A DNA stretch of 64,000 nucleotides from Novosphingobium profundi (GTDB lineage Bacteria > Pseudomonadota > Alphaproteobacteria > Sphingomonadales > Sphingomonadaceae): positions 1-64,000 of the forward strand of contig NZ_JABWCU010000018.1 in assembly GCF_018491765.1 (NCBI RefSeq), given 5' to 3'. Positions 35,641-44,142 of the stretch are shown here, piece by piece. The notes under the pieces are model-generated. The model was not told where the DNA came from. It saw only the letters and a program-made list of their open reading frames with translations, and did no database searches. A program made the translations under genes and the position numbers. Within the stretch, counting starts at the first letter, position 1. Every line of letters begins with the position of its first letter.

Positions 35641-38112
35641 TTAGCGGATGAACCGCTCGAACGCCCCGTAGCGCTCGGTAATGCGCCCACGCGCGAGGCT
35701 CAGGGCGATCAGGGCACCGCCGCAACCGAGGCTTACCGCGCCGTGGATGCCGCCCCCGGCGCACAGCCAGGGGCTGACCATTACGGCGATGCCGATGGGG
35801 ACGAGGGCAACGCGCGCAAGCCGGGTCACTTCGGCCGCCGCTACCGACAGGACCGTGAGGACCAGCGCGCCCAGGACATGATCGACATTGGCCATCGAGC
35901 CCGTGGCTCCGAGCGTCAGGCGAGTGAACATGAGCGAGACGCCGATCACTCCGGCTAGCGACAGAGTCCAGGGCAGATTGACAGCCCCGCTCCACATCGC
36001 GTGCAGGACATGACGCGCGGGCCGTTCGAATTCGTGAGCAGGCCTTGTGGCGATCGCCCCTTCGTCGGGCCCTCCGAACAGAAGGACCGTCAGCGCATTG
36101 TCTCCCCGCTTCATGCGACGCCGGATGAAGGCGAGGCTGGCGACCAGTTCGTCGAGCGAATAGGGGATCTGCAGAAGCATCGCGGCGGCCCCGGCGAGCG
36201 CCAGCGTGCTCCAGGTGCCCAGGACGATCGGTTGGATGATGATGAACGTGATCGATACCAGGCCAAGGGGGACGATCATGAGCCCGAACAGGATCACCAG
36301 CCAAGGCATCGTGCGCCAGCGCGCCCGCGAGCCAACGATGCCCGTTAGAATTTCGAGCAGATAAGTGTAGGCGCCCAGCGCGGCGTCGGGCACGGGCCAA
36401 GCACGTGAGACCCACGAGGTGATGATTTCTTCGGTCCCGTTGCGCGGATCGGCGGCGGATCCGGCGAAGAACGGGTCCCAGACATGCGCAGTATGGCCCA
36501 TCTGATAGGCCGCGAGAGTGCGCGAGATCAGAAATCCGAAGAGGGCCAGAACGATGACCGGCAAACGCTGAACCCAGGACGAGGGATTGAAGCTCCACCC
36601 AGGCGGAACCTGAGGTAATGGGCCGCGCGCGGCCGGTGAGGGGCCAATCTCGGGCGGCGGCCCCAGCGCGAGAGCGAAGGCCAGGGCTCCGATCAGCGTG
36701 TCGGCGGTATAATCGGCTGCGTTCGGGGTTACGAAGAGCATCGGCAGGGCCATGATAATCAGGCCAAGCCCTCCTGCCAGGAGGCGGGCCCAGGGGCGTT
36801 TGGAGCCTAGGGCCCAGAGGCTTGCGGCGCAAAGACCCGCGCCTAGTACTCCCTCGCTGACGACGTGTGCCGTGTCGGACAGGCCTATCGCGGGCGGCTG
36901 GGACAGCAGCAGCACGCCGAGCAGGGCGTTGACGAAGTGGGTCCAGCGCCACTGGTGTCGCTGCGCGTGCGTGTGCCGTTCGACGGCCTGCGGTGACAGT
37001 ACAGCCGGCGTGTCCTCGCTCATCGGGCGCGCAAGCCATTCGGGCCGGTCGATGCCGTTGCGATCGTACCACGCGGCCGGATCCGCGGTCAGATTGGCGA
37101 TCATTGCGGGAAGTTCATCCTCGAGGCGGTGCGTGGGGCGCCAATCGAGCAGGTCTTGCGCGCGCGAGATGTCGAGCGCGTAACTATCGTCGGCCATCTC
37201 CACCATGAATGGACGGATGAATGGGGCGGCGCCCTTGTCGATGGCATCGGGGATGACCGGTTCGAGCCGGTCCTGGATCGTGGCGCCGAACCGGGCGAGA
37301 GGCTTGGGTATCCGCACGGTCTCCCAGCCCGCCTCGCCGTGCAGGCAACGGCCCAGGATGTCCTGAAGACGCTGATACGCGACCGCTTCCGGCTCTCCAA
37401 TGAGAAGCGTTGTCTGCCCGGGCAAGTCGGTGCGGCGCGCGACGGCGCGCGTGATCGCGTCGAGCATGTCCTCGCGGTGAAGCATGGCCTGGCCCGCCGA
37501 ACGGGTGCCGGAATAGAGGTGCGAGTCCAGCCTGCGTTCGTAGATGCGCGCGATCTGGTGGGCGAGCGTGGGAACGGCCTGTGCGCTGTCGTAGACCCCG
37601 GCAAGCCGCAGGATCGCGACCGGCATCGAGGCGTGGTTGCGAATGACCGTTTCTGCGGCGAGTTTTGATTGCGGGTAGACCCAGCGTGGTCCGAGCGGTG
37701 CGGTCTCGTCGATTCGCTCGCCTGGCCGTGTCGGGGCATGGACGAGCATCGTGCTGGCATAGATGAAACGCTCGATCGCGAAGTCGGCCAGACCGGCCAG
37801 AAGCCGCCGCGTTCCCTCGACGTTGATGGCATCGTAGAGCGGGTCCGGATCGCCCGAGAAGTCGAAATAGCCGATCAGGTGAATGACTGCGGCGATCTTG
37901 CTACCATACGTGCGGCGCAGGTCAGCAAGCGCGGCGTCGACCGATCGTGAGGCGGTGAGATCGATTTCCAATACCGGCACAGGACCCGTCTGGGCGACTT
38001 TGTCGAGCCCCACGACGGTGTACCGTTGGGCCAGGGCCTGGCTAAGCGATCGGCCCAGGTTGCCCGAGGCGCCGGTGACGACGACGACAGGCTTTTCGAT
38101 CTCACGGTTCAT
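35641..38112 (-). CDS. NAD-dependent epimerase fused to a multi-helix membrane domain
   Basis: An 823-residue fusion. Residues 1-350 form an extended SDR/epimerase: VVVVTGASGNLGRSLSQALA, VIHLIGYFDFSGDPD, FIYASTMLVHAPT and the active-site VYPQSKLAAE. Residues about 385-820 contain ten or more membrane helices with a SPW-like motif and small soluble loops. Such fusions are rare; substrate and function are unknown. The start at ATG 38112 has GAGGAG upstream. A sugar- or lipid-linked substrate brought to the membrane is a reasonable guess only. Confidence 0.78.
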   Translation of the reverse strand: MNREIEKPVVVVTGASGNLGRSLSQALAQRYTVVGLDKVAQTGPVPVLEIDLTASRSVDAALADLRRTYGSKIAAVIHLIGYFDFSGDPDPLYDAINVEGTRRLLAGLADFAIERFIYASTMLVHAPTRPGERIDETAPLGPRWVYPQSKLAAETVIRNHASMPVAILRLAGVYDSAQAVPTLAHQIARIYERRLDSHLYSGTRSAGQAMLHREDMLDAITRAVARRTDLPGQTTLLIGEPEAVAYQRLQDILGRCLHGEAGWETVRIPKPLARFGATIQDRLEPVIPDAIDKGAAPFIRPFMVEMADDSYALDISRAQDLLDWRPTHRLEDELPAMIANLTADPAAWYDRNGIDRPEWLARPMSEDTPAVLSPQAVERHTHAQRHQWRWTHFVNALLGVLLLSQPPAIGLSDTAHVVSEGVLGAGLCAASLWALGSKRPWARLLAGGLGLIIMALPMLFVTPNAADYTADTLIGALAFALALGPPPEIGPSPAARGPLPQVPPGWSFNPSSWVQRLPVIVLALFGFLISRTLAAYQMGHTAHVWDPFFAGSAADPRNGTEEIITSWVSRAWPVPDAALGAYTYLLEILTGIVGSRARWRTMPWLVILFGLMIVPLGLVSITFIIIQPIVLGTWSTLALAGAAAMLLQIPYSLDELVASLAFIRRRMKRGDNALTVLLFGGPDEGAIATRPAHEFERPARHVLHAMWSGAVNLPWTLSLAGVIGVSLMFTRLTLGATGSMANVDHVLGALVLTVLSVAAAEVTRLARVALVPIGIAVMVSPWLCAGGGIHGAVSLGCGGALIALSLARGRITERYGAFERFIR

Positions 38113-38224
38113 GGGTTTTGGCTCCTCGGACGCGTGCCGCATGGTTGATCCGGTCCCAGCCGTCCGACAGCCATAATCCTGCGTTGGCGTAGCGGCGATC
38201 AGCCATGAACTAGCGCCACTCACG

Positions 38225-38792
38225 CTAGGTGATCGGACGATTGGCCCGTGCATGAGGCGATAGCCTGCCGGTACGGGTGGGGCCCACTGGATGGGAGAAG
38301 AACAAGTGCTTTAGATCGGTGAGGAGCGATTCTTGATGCTGCGGTTCGTGCTGGAGACCCAACTCGAGCCGGTCCGCGTGGCGTTTGTGCAGATTCCCAC
38401 ACGGTTGCCACCGTGGTGTCGATGTGCGCACGGTTGGCCAGGATCGCATCAAGTGTAGGTCGGGTGAGCAGGCCCGGGTTGGAGCGGGTCAGGCGCGGAC
38501 CTTGTGCTTCGTAATAGCTGTTGAAGAAAAAAGGCCAGCGTTCGTCGAACAACTGGTAGCCGGCCAGGGCTTCGCGCAGCACGAAAGCCGCGAAGAACCA
38601 GGTGGTGTGCGCGAGGGGCCATTGAACCGGGGAGGCATCGGGCATCGATTGCGCCGTGGCGTCGGCTTCGTTGAGGCCACGCGCCAGGGCGATGCTCGTG
38701 GCCCTGACGGTTTCTGAACATGTCACGGCATGACGCTCAGGATGGCCCGAAGCCTGGCTGCGTGCTTCGAACTGCGGGTCGTTGGAGGTCAT
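38225..38792 (-). pseudogene. egtB: egtB (ergothioneine synthase) remnant, DinB domain only
   Basis: The frame from 38792 shows the DinB_2 domain of EgtB: SETVRATSIALARGL, PVQWPLAHTTWFFAAFVL and WPFFFNSYYEAQGPR. After a frameshift near 38370-38400 a second frame continues LELGLQHEPQHQESLLTDLK and HLFFSHP, with the conserved HxxxH iron ligands. The sulfoxide-synthase (FGE-like) domain, more than 250 residues, is missing. EgtB joins cysteine or gamma-Glu-Cys to hercynine. This copy cannot be active. Confidence 0.75.
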
Positions 38793-38954
38793 GAATGGTT
38801 CTGCCTTCTGCGCACGGGGAGGACTGGGGAGGGTTCTCCTCCCTGTCTGGGCAAAGGCCTGTTTTCGCGATGGTTCCGAGCCGAGCAGCGCGGATGCGAT
38901 CCGCATGCCGCCCTTCGCCGCCGCGATCGCGATTAGGGTCTTCGCCAGACCCAA
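38793..38954 (-). pseudogene. N-terminal piece of an unidentified gene, fused in frame to the egtB remnant
   Basis: A TTG-started frame (GLAKTLIAIAAAKGGMRIAS, then ALLGSEPSRKQAF) with a composition like the N-terminus of DUF533/YidB-type proteins continues in frame into egtB. A deletion fusing two genes would explain it. An FNR-type box lies 99 bp upstream of 38954. Family assignment is weak. Confidence 0.35.
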
Positions 38955-39053
38955 GCCGTGACCCCCGCAAATGTGCGGATCCGGTCCTGCCGCTGGCGCT
39001 GGTCGGGTATGGGCCTCCAGTTTGATTTTGTCCGTTCCTCAAGACCGGCAATA

Positions 39054-39067
39054 TTGATCCCGATCAG
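39054..39067. promoter_or_regulatory. FNR/FixK-type box
   Basis: TTGATCCCGATCAG matches the consensus in nine of ten positions, 99 bp upstream of the minus-strand frame at 38954. A second box lies 47 bp away. Confidence 0.5.
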
Positions 39068-39114
39068 TATCGTCGGGAGTGCGCGCTGGGCGGTCCCACC
39101 AAGGGTTCGTTTCA

Positions 39115-39128
39115 CTGATTTAGATCAG
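39115..39128. promoter_or_regulatory. FNR/FixK-type box
   Basis: CTGATTTAGATCAG is a perfect inverted repeat, with eight of ten defined positions matching TTGAT-N4-ATCAA. It is 92 bp upstream of the gene at 39221, the same spacing as the other boxes. Confidence 0.55.
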
Positions 39129-39220
39129 GTTCCCGGCCCATCGGGCTGTCGGGCGGCAACCGATGCACTGTTCTGGATCTTGGCTGGGTAGAGCGACCCA
39201 ATCAACGCAAGGAGCGCCCC

Positions 39221-39427
39221 ATGGATACAGATGGTCATGACAGGAATCACAAGGACAGCTTCACGCCGCATCATGGTGGCACGCCCAAGGCATTTCGGCC
39301 CATGATCGTGGCTGTCGTCATCCTCTCGGCGCTGGCCGTACTGCTCACGCTGGTGTGGCAAAACCGCGTGCCGGTCGAGTCCACTGCGCAGAGCACCGTC
39401 GCGCCCGCCGACACGGTGCGGGGTTAG
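39221..39427 (+). CDS. small single-pass membrane protein
   Basis: A 68-residue protein: a hydrophilic His-rich N-terminus (MDTDGHDRNHKDSFTPHHGG), one membrane helix (MIVAVVILSALAVLLTLVW) and a short polar tail. AAGGAGCGCCCC gives a strong ribosome-binding site. Family unknown. The FNR-type box upstream and the strong terminator downstream suggest it is an independent regulated unit. Confidence 0.7.
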   Translation: MDTDGHDRNHKDSFTPHHGGTPKAFRPMIVAVVILSALAVLLTLVWQNRVPVESTAQSTVAPADTVRG

Positions 39428-39581
39428 GGTACCAGATGGGCGCTGGGTTCGCGCGCCGGGCATCGGTATAACATCGATCAGCATTCGAAACCGCATGGAC
39501 GGCGCGCGTGTTCCTCCGTGTGTGGTGTGTGGAGCCGCTTGGTTTCCGTGAATTTCAATCGCTGCCACAAGCCTTGCAGTT

Positions 39582-39615
39582 GGCCGCCTCCCGTGTGGAG
39601 GCGGCCCTTTTTTTT
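39582..39615 (+). terminator. rho-independent terminator
   Basis: Arms GGCCGCCTCC (39582-39591) and GGAGGCGGCC (39597-39606) with a five-base loop, followed by C and eight T residues to 39615. A classical terminator for plus-strand transcription from 39221. The 154 bp between that gene and the hairpin could also hold a small RNA. Confidence 0.85.
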
Positions 39616-39659
39616 GGAAAGCGGCAGGAACCATGTCCGGTCGCAGTCGGCGCAGCGCG

Positions 39660-40718
39660 CTAGGAGGTTCTCTCGCGCGCCGCTTTCGGCGCTGGCGCTG
39701 GCGGTGTCGGTGACGGATCGTGGGCGAGCACTTCACGGACGTAGAGGCGGCGTACCAAGGTATAGGCGACGACGGTCATCGGCGCTGCCAGAACCAGCCC
39801 GATCGGGCCGAGCAGCAGTCCGGCGGCAACGATCGAAAAGAGCGTCAAGGCTGGCGGAAGGGCGACCATGCGCCGCTGGATAAGCGGGACAAGCGTGTTT
39901 CCCTCGATCTGCTGGACGGCGGCATAGATCGCCAGGGCCCAAAGTGCCTTGTCCGGCCCGGCCACGAGCGCGAGCAGTACGCCGGGGATCGCACCAATGA
40001 TGGGCCCGAGGTATGGTATGCCCTCGGTCAGGCCGGCGATCAGCCCGAGCGCGAGGGCGAAGGGAACGCCCGCGAGCCAAAGCCCCAGGCCTGTGAGTAT
40101 CGCGACCACGGCCATCGATAGCAGCTGCCCCTCCAGCCATTTGCGCAAGGCCTGGCCGCTCTCGTCGAGCGCCTGAGTTGCAAGCGCGCGTTGGGACCGG
40201 GGCACCAGCGCAAGAAGGCCGCGCACATAGAGATCCGGCTCAAGTCCGATGAAAACGCCGCCGAACACCATGAGCACGCAGGTGGTGAAGATATTCCCCA
40301 CCAGGCCGATGACGCGGCGCGGGAGCGCGGCAGCGTTCAAACTGCTTTCGATCGCGTCAAGGACGGGGCTGCCCATCGGCCAGTCGAGCAAACGCACGCG
40401 CAGTTCGCGCCATGCCTCGGGTAGGGCCGTGCCGATGTGGGCAACCTGGTCACCGGTCTCCATGCCGAAAAGCCATGCCAGGGCGCCCATCGTCGTCGCG
40501 ATCAGGATGATCGCCAGCCAGGTCGATGCTTTTGAACCAAGGCCGGCATGTTTGCGCAGGGGCCGCGAAACCGTACGCAAGAGCACGGCAAGCACGATGG
40601 CGCCCATGAGAACCGCGAGCAGCGCGCGCACGGTCCACGCCATCGATAGGATTATGGCAAAGGCGATGATGATGAGCAGGCGTTCGACGAACGCACGATG
40701 CCCTCGCCGATCGGTCAC
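39660..40718 (-). CDS. AI-2E family transporter
   Basis: A 352-residue membrane protein of the AI-2E/YdiK family with about eight helices, including GLIAGLTEGIPYLGPIIGAI and VQQIEGNTLVPLIQRRMVALPP. It is a paralogue of the gene at 25198. The GTG start overlaps the stop of the antiporter gene by four bases, so the two are translated together. It may export organic solutes or participate in ion homeostasis with the antiporter. Confidence 0.88.
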   Translation of the reverse strand: MTDRRGHRAFVERLLIIIAFAIILSMAWTVRALLAVLMGAIVLAVLLRTVSRPLRKHAGLGSKASTWLAIILIATTMGALAWLFGMETGDQVAHIGTALPEAWRELRVRLLDWPMGSPVLDAIESSLNAAALPRRVIGLVGNIFTTCVLMVFGGVFIGLEPDLYVRGLLALVPRSQRALATQALDESGQALRKWLEGQLLSMAVVAILTGLGLWLAGVPFALALGLIAGLTEGIPYLGPIIGAIPGVLLALVAGPDKALWALAIYAAVQQIEGNTLVPLIQRRMVALPPALTLFSIVAAGLLLGPIGLVLAAPMTVVAYTLVRRLYVREVLAHDPSPTPPAPAPKAARERTS

Positions 40719-41995
40719 GATGCGCGTTCCTTGATGGTGAACGTTTCGCCGACGAGGTCGTCCAGATGCGGATGGGCCTGGGCGTCGCGCGCGCGGAGGC
40801 GTCGCCGATCAAGCCAGGCCATGACCGGCGGAGCCGCGATCCCGTGCACCACGATCGACATTGCGACGGCCAGTCCGGTCATGGCCATCAGCGGACGGGC
40901 CAAGATCAGAAGGGCATTCGCATTCGCGGCCAGGTAGAACAGCGTCGCCAGACCCCGGACGCCAAAAAAGGCCAGGACTAGCCGCCCCGCAAGGGGCAGC
41001 GGCGACGCGATCATCGCCACGAGCACGGCCAGCGGCCGGGCAACGAAGACCACGGCTGCGACAAAAGCGATTTGCGGCCAGGACAGGGGGGCGAGCAGGC
41101 CCCTTGCGACGCCGGCACCGAACATCAGCAGCACACTCATGGCGGCGAGCCGCTCGATCTGCTCGGCAAACGCGTTCATGGCCCGGTGGAAGGCCGCTTC
41201 GGGGCATGTCGCGCGCAACGTCAGAGCGGTAACGAAGACCGCAATGAAGCCATAGGCCCCGATCAGTTCGGCGATGGCATAGGCGCTAAAGGCGCTGCCG
41301 ATCGCGACCAGACCGTTCGCAGCATCGGAAAGAGGAACGCGAGGCAAACGGAACAACAGCCAGCCCAGCAGCCGTCCGATCAGCCAACCCGAGGCTACGG
41401 ACAGTATGACATCGACCAGGAATTTCTCGGCGAACCATCCGACCGAAAGTGGCTGGTCCTGCAGGAGAGCCAGAGCGGTCAGGACGATAGGGAAGGCCAA
41501 CCCGTCATTCAGGCCAGCCTCGCCGGCTAGGGCGAAGCGCACTTCTCCCTCTGCTCCCGAGCCGGGCGGCCCCACGGAAACGGCCGATGCCAGTACCGGG
41601 TCCGTCGGGGTGAGGATGCCGGCAATGAGCACGCAGCCGGCAAGAGGTATTCCGGCCATCCGGCCCACCGCGATGATCAAAATGGCCATCAGCGGCATGC
41701 CTACGCCAATCAGCCGCCAGACCGAATTCCAGCGACGCAAGCCGAACGGTCGATCGATTCTCAGGCCAGCTCCGAGCAGGGCGAGGACAAGCGCGACTTG
41801 GGCAAGCACGCAAAAGCCTTCGGTGCGAACGAGCGCGACGTAATCCGGCCCGGCGTCGATCATCGCTCCGCCCGCTACGCCCCCGGCCATGCAGGCCAGG
41901 GGCAGAGTCATCGGCAAGCGGCGAAGGGCCAGCGGGAGCCAGCCTACCAGCAGGATCATTACTCCTGCGCAAAGAAGCACGATGTCATTCGCCAT
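40715..41995 (-). CDS. CPA1-type sodium/proton antiporter
   Basis: A 426-residue protein with about twelve helices and the CPA1 signatures: GILTPTDPVLASAVSVGPP and ALAGEAGLNDGLAFP (E..NDG, the ion-binding core). It exchanges a cation for protons at the inner membrane. The ATG at 41995 is preferred over one 15 codons earlier because GCGGAG lies before it. First gene of a pair with an AI-2E transporter. An FNR-like box (42100-42113) is 104 bp upstream. Confidence 0.9.
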   Translation of the reverse strand: MANDIVLLCAGVMILLVGWLPLALRRLPMTLPLACMAGGVAGGAMIDAGPDYVALVRTEGFCVLAQVALVLALLGAGLRIDRPFGLRRWNSVWRLIGVGMPLMAILIIAVGRMAGIPLAGCVLIAGILTPTDPVLASAVSVGPPGSGAEGEVRFALAGEAGLNDGLAFPIVLTALALLQDQPLSVGWFAEKFLVDVILSVASGWLIGRLLGWLLFRLPRVPLSDAANGLVAIGSAFSAYAIAELIGAYGFIAVFVTALTLRATCPEAAFHRAMNAFAEQIERLAAMSVLLMFGAGVARGLLAPLSWPQIAFVAAVVFVARPLAVLVAMIASPLPLAGRLVLAFFGVRGLATLFYLAANANALLILARPLMAMTGLAVAMSIVVHGIAAPPVMAWLDRRRLRARDAQAHPHLDDLVGETFTIKERAS

Positions 41996-42522
41996 ACCGT
42001 CGCTCCGCCGACCGTGCTTCCTCCTCTTGCGTGCACACACAAGCCCAAGCCGTGACGGATGGAAAAGGTCGCCCGAAGGTTACTCCAGGCCACCGTTTGT
42101 TGACCCGGATCATACATTCGCGCGTGCGAGGTCCGGGTATGTGAGGCAGGCTTGATGCGCGACGGGTGTTGCCAAACTTTGGGTGTCGTGCGCGCAATGC
42201 CCCCGCGAGCGGGGCGCGTTCGGTCCGGTGAGTCCCATGCAGATGGACCATCGCAGATGGGTCTTGCACCTACGGGTTCCTTCTGTAGATTTGAATTTGC
42301 ATCTAAATTCGATGCCGAGGCGTGAGAACCTCGCTTGAGATCCTTACAGCCCGCTTCCTGATGCGGCCGGGTTGCCGACGCGAATGTCCAGGCCATCTCG
42401 GCTAAAGGCGTCGGTGCACGACTCTTGCGTGTCTCACCACCCGGCTTTTCGCCGGTTCGCCTCGCAGTCGGGGACCGACTGATGATTGCGAAATATCCGT
42501 TCATCGACGGGAGTGGTGCGGC
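41996..42522. other. intergenic region between the antiporter and the lasso locus
   Basis: Apart from the FNR-like box there is no supported gene. The region must contain the promoter of the sigma-factor operon on the plus strand and that of the antiporter on the minus strand. A short hairpin CCGGC-TTTTC-GCCGG occurs near 42441. Confidence 0.5.
42100..42113. promoter_or_regulatory. FNR/FixK-like box
   Basis: TTGACCCGGATCAT, eight of ten defined positions matching TTGAT-N4-ATCAA, 104 bp upstream of the antiporter gene. The spacing equals that of other boxes here. Confidence 0.45.
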
Positions 42523-43104
42523 GTGAGCCGGCCTTTCGGGACGGCCCGTGCACCACTCGACGAGGCGAACCCCTTGCCGCCCGAAGACCACGTGCCCTCC
42601 GAACGCGCGGCGGGCGACGACGCGTTGCTCGAGGATACGTACCGGCACGAGCGTTCCTGGTTGCTTTCGCTTGCCAGCGCGCGAGGCGCGCGCCAGGACG
42701 CCGAAGATATCGTGCAACATGCTTTCGTGCGGCTCGCCGAGCGGGACGTGCGCGCGGTGCGCTTGCCGCGCGCCTATCTCGGGCAGGCGGTGAGGAATCT
42801 GGTGCGCGATCGTCAGCGCCGTGCAGAGCGGCGCAGCGAGCACGACCATCATTCGCTCGACGAGGTGGAGCTGGCCGACGGCGATCAACTGGCCAGGCTC
42901 GAAGCGCGCGACCGGCTGCGCCGCATCGAGAGGGCTCTGGAAAAGCTCAAGCCGCTCACGCGCCAGATCTTTTTGGCAAGCCGGGTCGATGGCTATAGTT
43001 ACACCGAAATCGCGAGTGAAACCGGATTGAGTGTGAAAGGCGTCGAGAAACAGATGAGCAAGGCGCTCAAAATTCTGGCCCGGGACCTGCGCGGCCATGA
43101 ATGA
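42523..43104 (+). CDS. FecI-type ECF sigma factor
   Basis: A 193-residue sigma factor. Region 2 contains ARQDAEDIVQHAFVRLAERD and RAYLGQAVRNLVRDRQRR, and region 4 contains LKPLTRQIFLASRVDGYSYT, EIASETGLSVKGVEKQMSKA. It would direct RNA polymerase to the receptor genes when the FecR partner relays a signal. The GTG start was taken from the frame; the ribosome-binding site is weak. Its stop overlaps the start of fecR by eight bases. First gene of the receptor-isopeptidase operon of the lasso locus. Confidence 0.92.
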   Translation: MSRPFGTARAPLDEANPLPPEDHVPSERAAGDDALLEDTYRHERSWLLSLASARGARQDAEDIVQHAFVRLAERDVRAVRLPRAYLGQAVRNLVRDRQRRAERRSEHDHHSLDEVELADGDQLARLEARDRLRRIERALEKLKPLTRQIFLASRVDGYSYTEIASETGLSVKGVEKQMSKALKILARDLRGHE

Positions 43105-44047
43105 CCGGGCGCACATCCCGGCAGCCATTCACGCGGCCGCCGCGCGCTGGGTGGCGCGCGCGGGCAAGGGTGAGGCCGACTATGACGCGAAGCTAGCGGC
43201 CTGGCTGGCGCGTGATCCGCGCCACCGACAGGCGTACGAGGAAGTTCACGGCGTTTGGGATGTGCCAGGAGAGATAGGCCATACCGCCATCGGGCGCGAT
43301 CGCCGGTTGGTCCGTGCGCCCGTCTACATGCGCCGCTCGACGCATCTGGCGCTAGGCGCGGCCGGCCTGGTCGGTTGCCTTGGCCTGACGCTGGCGGTCG
43401 TGGGAATCCCAGGCCGGGACCTGGGCGTGGTGAGCGTGGCGCACGCGGCGAGTTACAGCACACGCATCGGCGAAATCCGGCGCTTCAAAACGAAAGGTGG
43501 GCTGGTTCTCGTGCTCGACAGCAATTCGCGTGTCGCGGTTTCGCAAGAAGGTGGCGACGTGGAACTCGATCTCGCACGCGGTCGTATACGGGTTGAGACT
43601 GCAGAAGGACATGTACGCGTGCGGGCCGGAGCGAGGTCGCTGCGGGTGGACGGTTCGCCGTTCGACGTCAGTTTCGAGGCAGGCATGGGCCATGTCCTCG
43701 CCCCGCGTGTGCCGATCCGCGTGGCCGCCGGGGACCGGGTCGTCGAACTTGCCATGGGGCAAAGAAGCGACCTGGACGCGAAAGTGCTCGCCCCGGGCGC
43801 GGACGACGCGAATTGGGTGAGTGGCATGCTGGCGGTCGAGAACATGCCCTTGGGCGAGGCGGTCGCGATCATCAACCGTTACGCCCGAAGGCCTCTCCTC
43901 TTAGCTGATCCGGCGCTGGCCTCGCGTCCGGTCACCGGGGCGTTTCGACGCTCGGATCCTGAGGCCTTTGCGCGAACTGTGGCGCGCATATACGATCTTG
44001 AGATCGACCAAAGCCGCACGGACAGGGTGGTCTTGCGCACGCGATGA
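43097..44047 (+). CDS. FecR-type anti-sigma/signal transducer
   Basis: A 316-residue protein: N-terminal DUF4880 (ARWVARAGKGEADYDAKLAA, WLARDPRHRQAYEEV), one membrane helix (about 84-104), a FecR domain (YSTRIGEIRRFKTKGGLVLV, DSNSRVAVSQ, GRIRVETAEGHVRVRAG) and a C-terminal domain with LGEAVAIINRYARRPLLL. It would bind the sigma factor in the cytoplasm and the STN domain of the TonB receptor in the periplasm. It overlaps the sigma gene and precedes the receptor by 95 bp. Confidence 0.92.
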   Translation: MNDRAHIPAAIHAAAARWVARAGKGEADYDAKLAAWLARDPRHRQAYEEVHGVWDVPGEIGHTAIGRDRRLVRAPVYMRRSTHLALGAAGLVGCLGLTLAVVGIPGRDLGVVSVAHAASYSTRIGEIRRFKTKGGLVLVLDSNSRVAVSQEGGDVELDLARGRIRVETAEGHVRVRAGARSLRVDGSPFDVSFEAGMGHVLAPRVPIRVAAGDRVVELAMGQRSDLDAKVLAPGADDANWVSGMLAVENMPLGEAVAIINRYARRPLLLADPALASRPVTGAFRRSDPEAFARTVARIYDLEIDQSRTDRVVLRTR

Positions 44048-44142
44048 TGTTTTCGTGAAAATATTCAGGGGGTGAATTCACACCCCGTCGTCTCCCCGGG
44101 GGAACCTGCCGGAAAAGCCGGCGAATGGGGGGAACGATCATC

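Noticed and set aside
25198..40718. Reading the two AI-2E family genes as quorum-sensing (AI-2) genes linked to luxI/luxR
   Set aside because: The family name is historical; members such as YdiK/PerM are not shown to export AI-2, and the genes sit with antiporter and stress genes, not with luxI.
41959..43128. Open frame of 389 codons on the minus strand, antisense to the sigma factor
   Set aside because: It covers the intergenic region and the opposite strand of a clear ECF sigma gene, has no known domain, and its composition follows GC-rich third positions.
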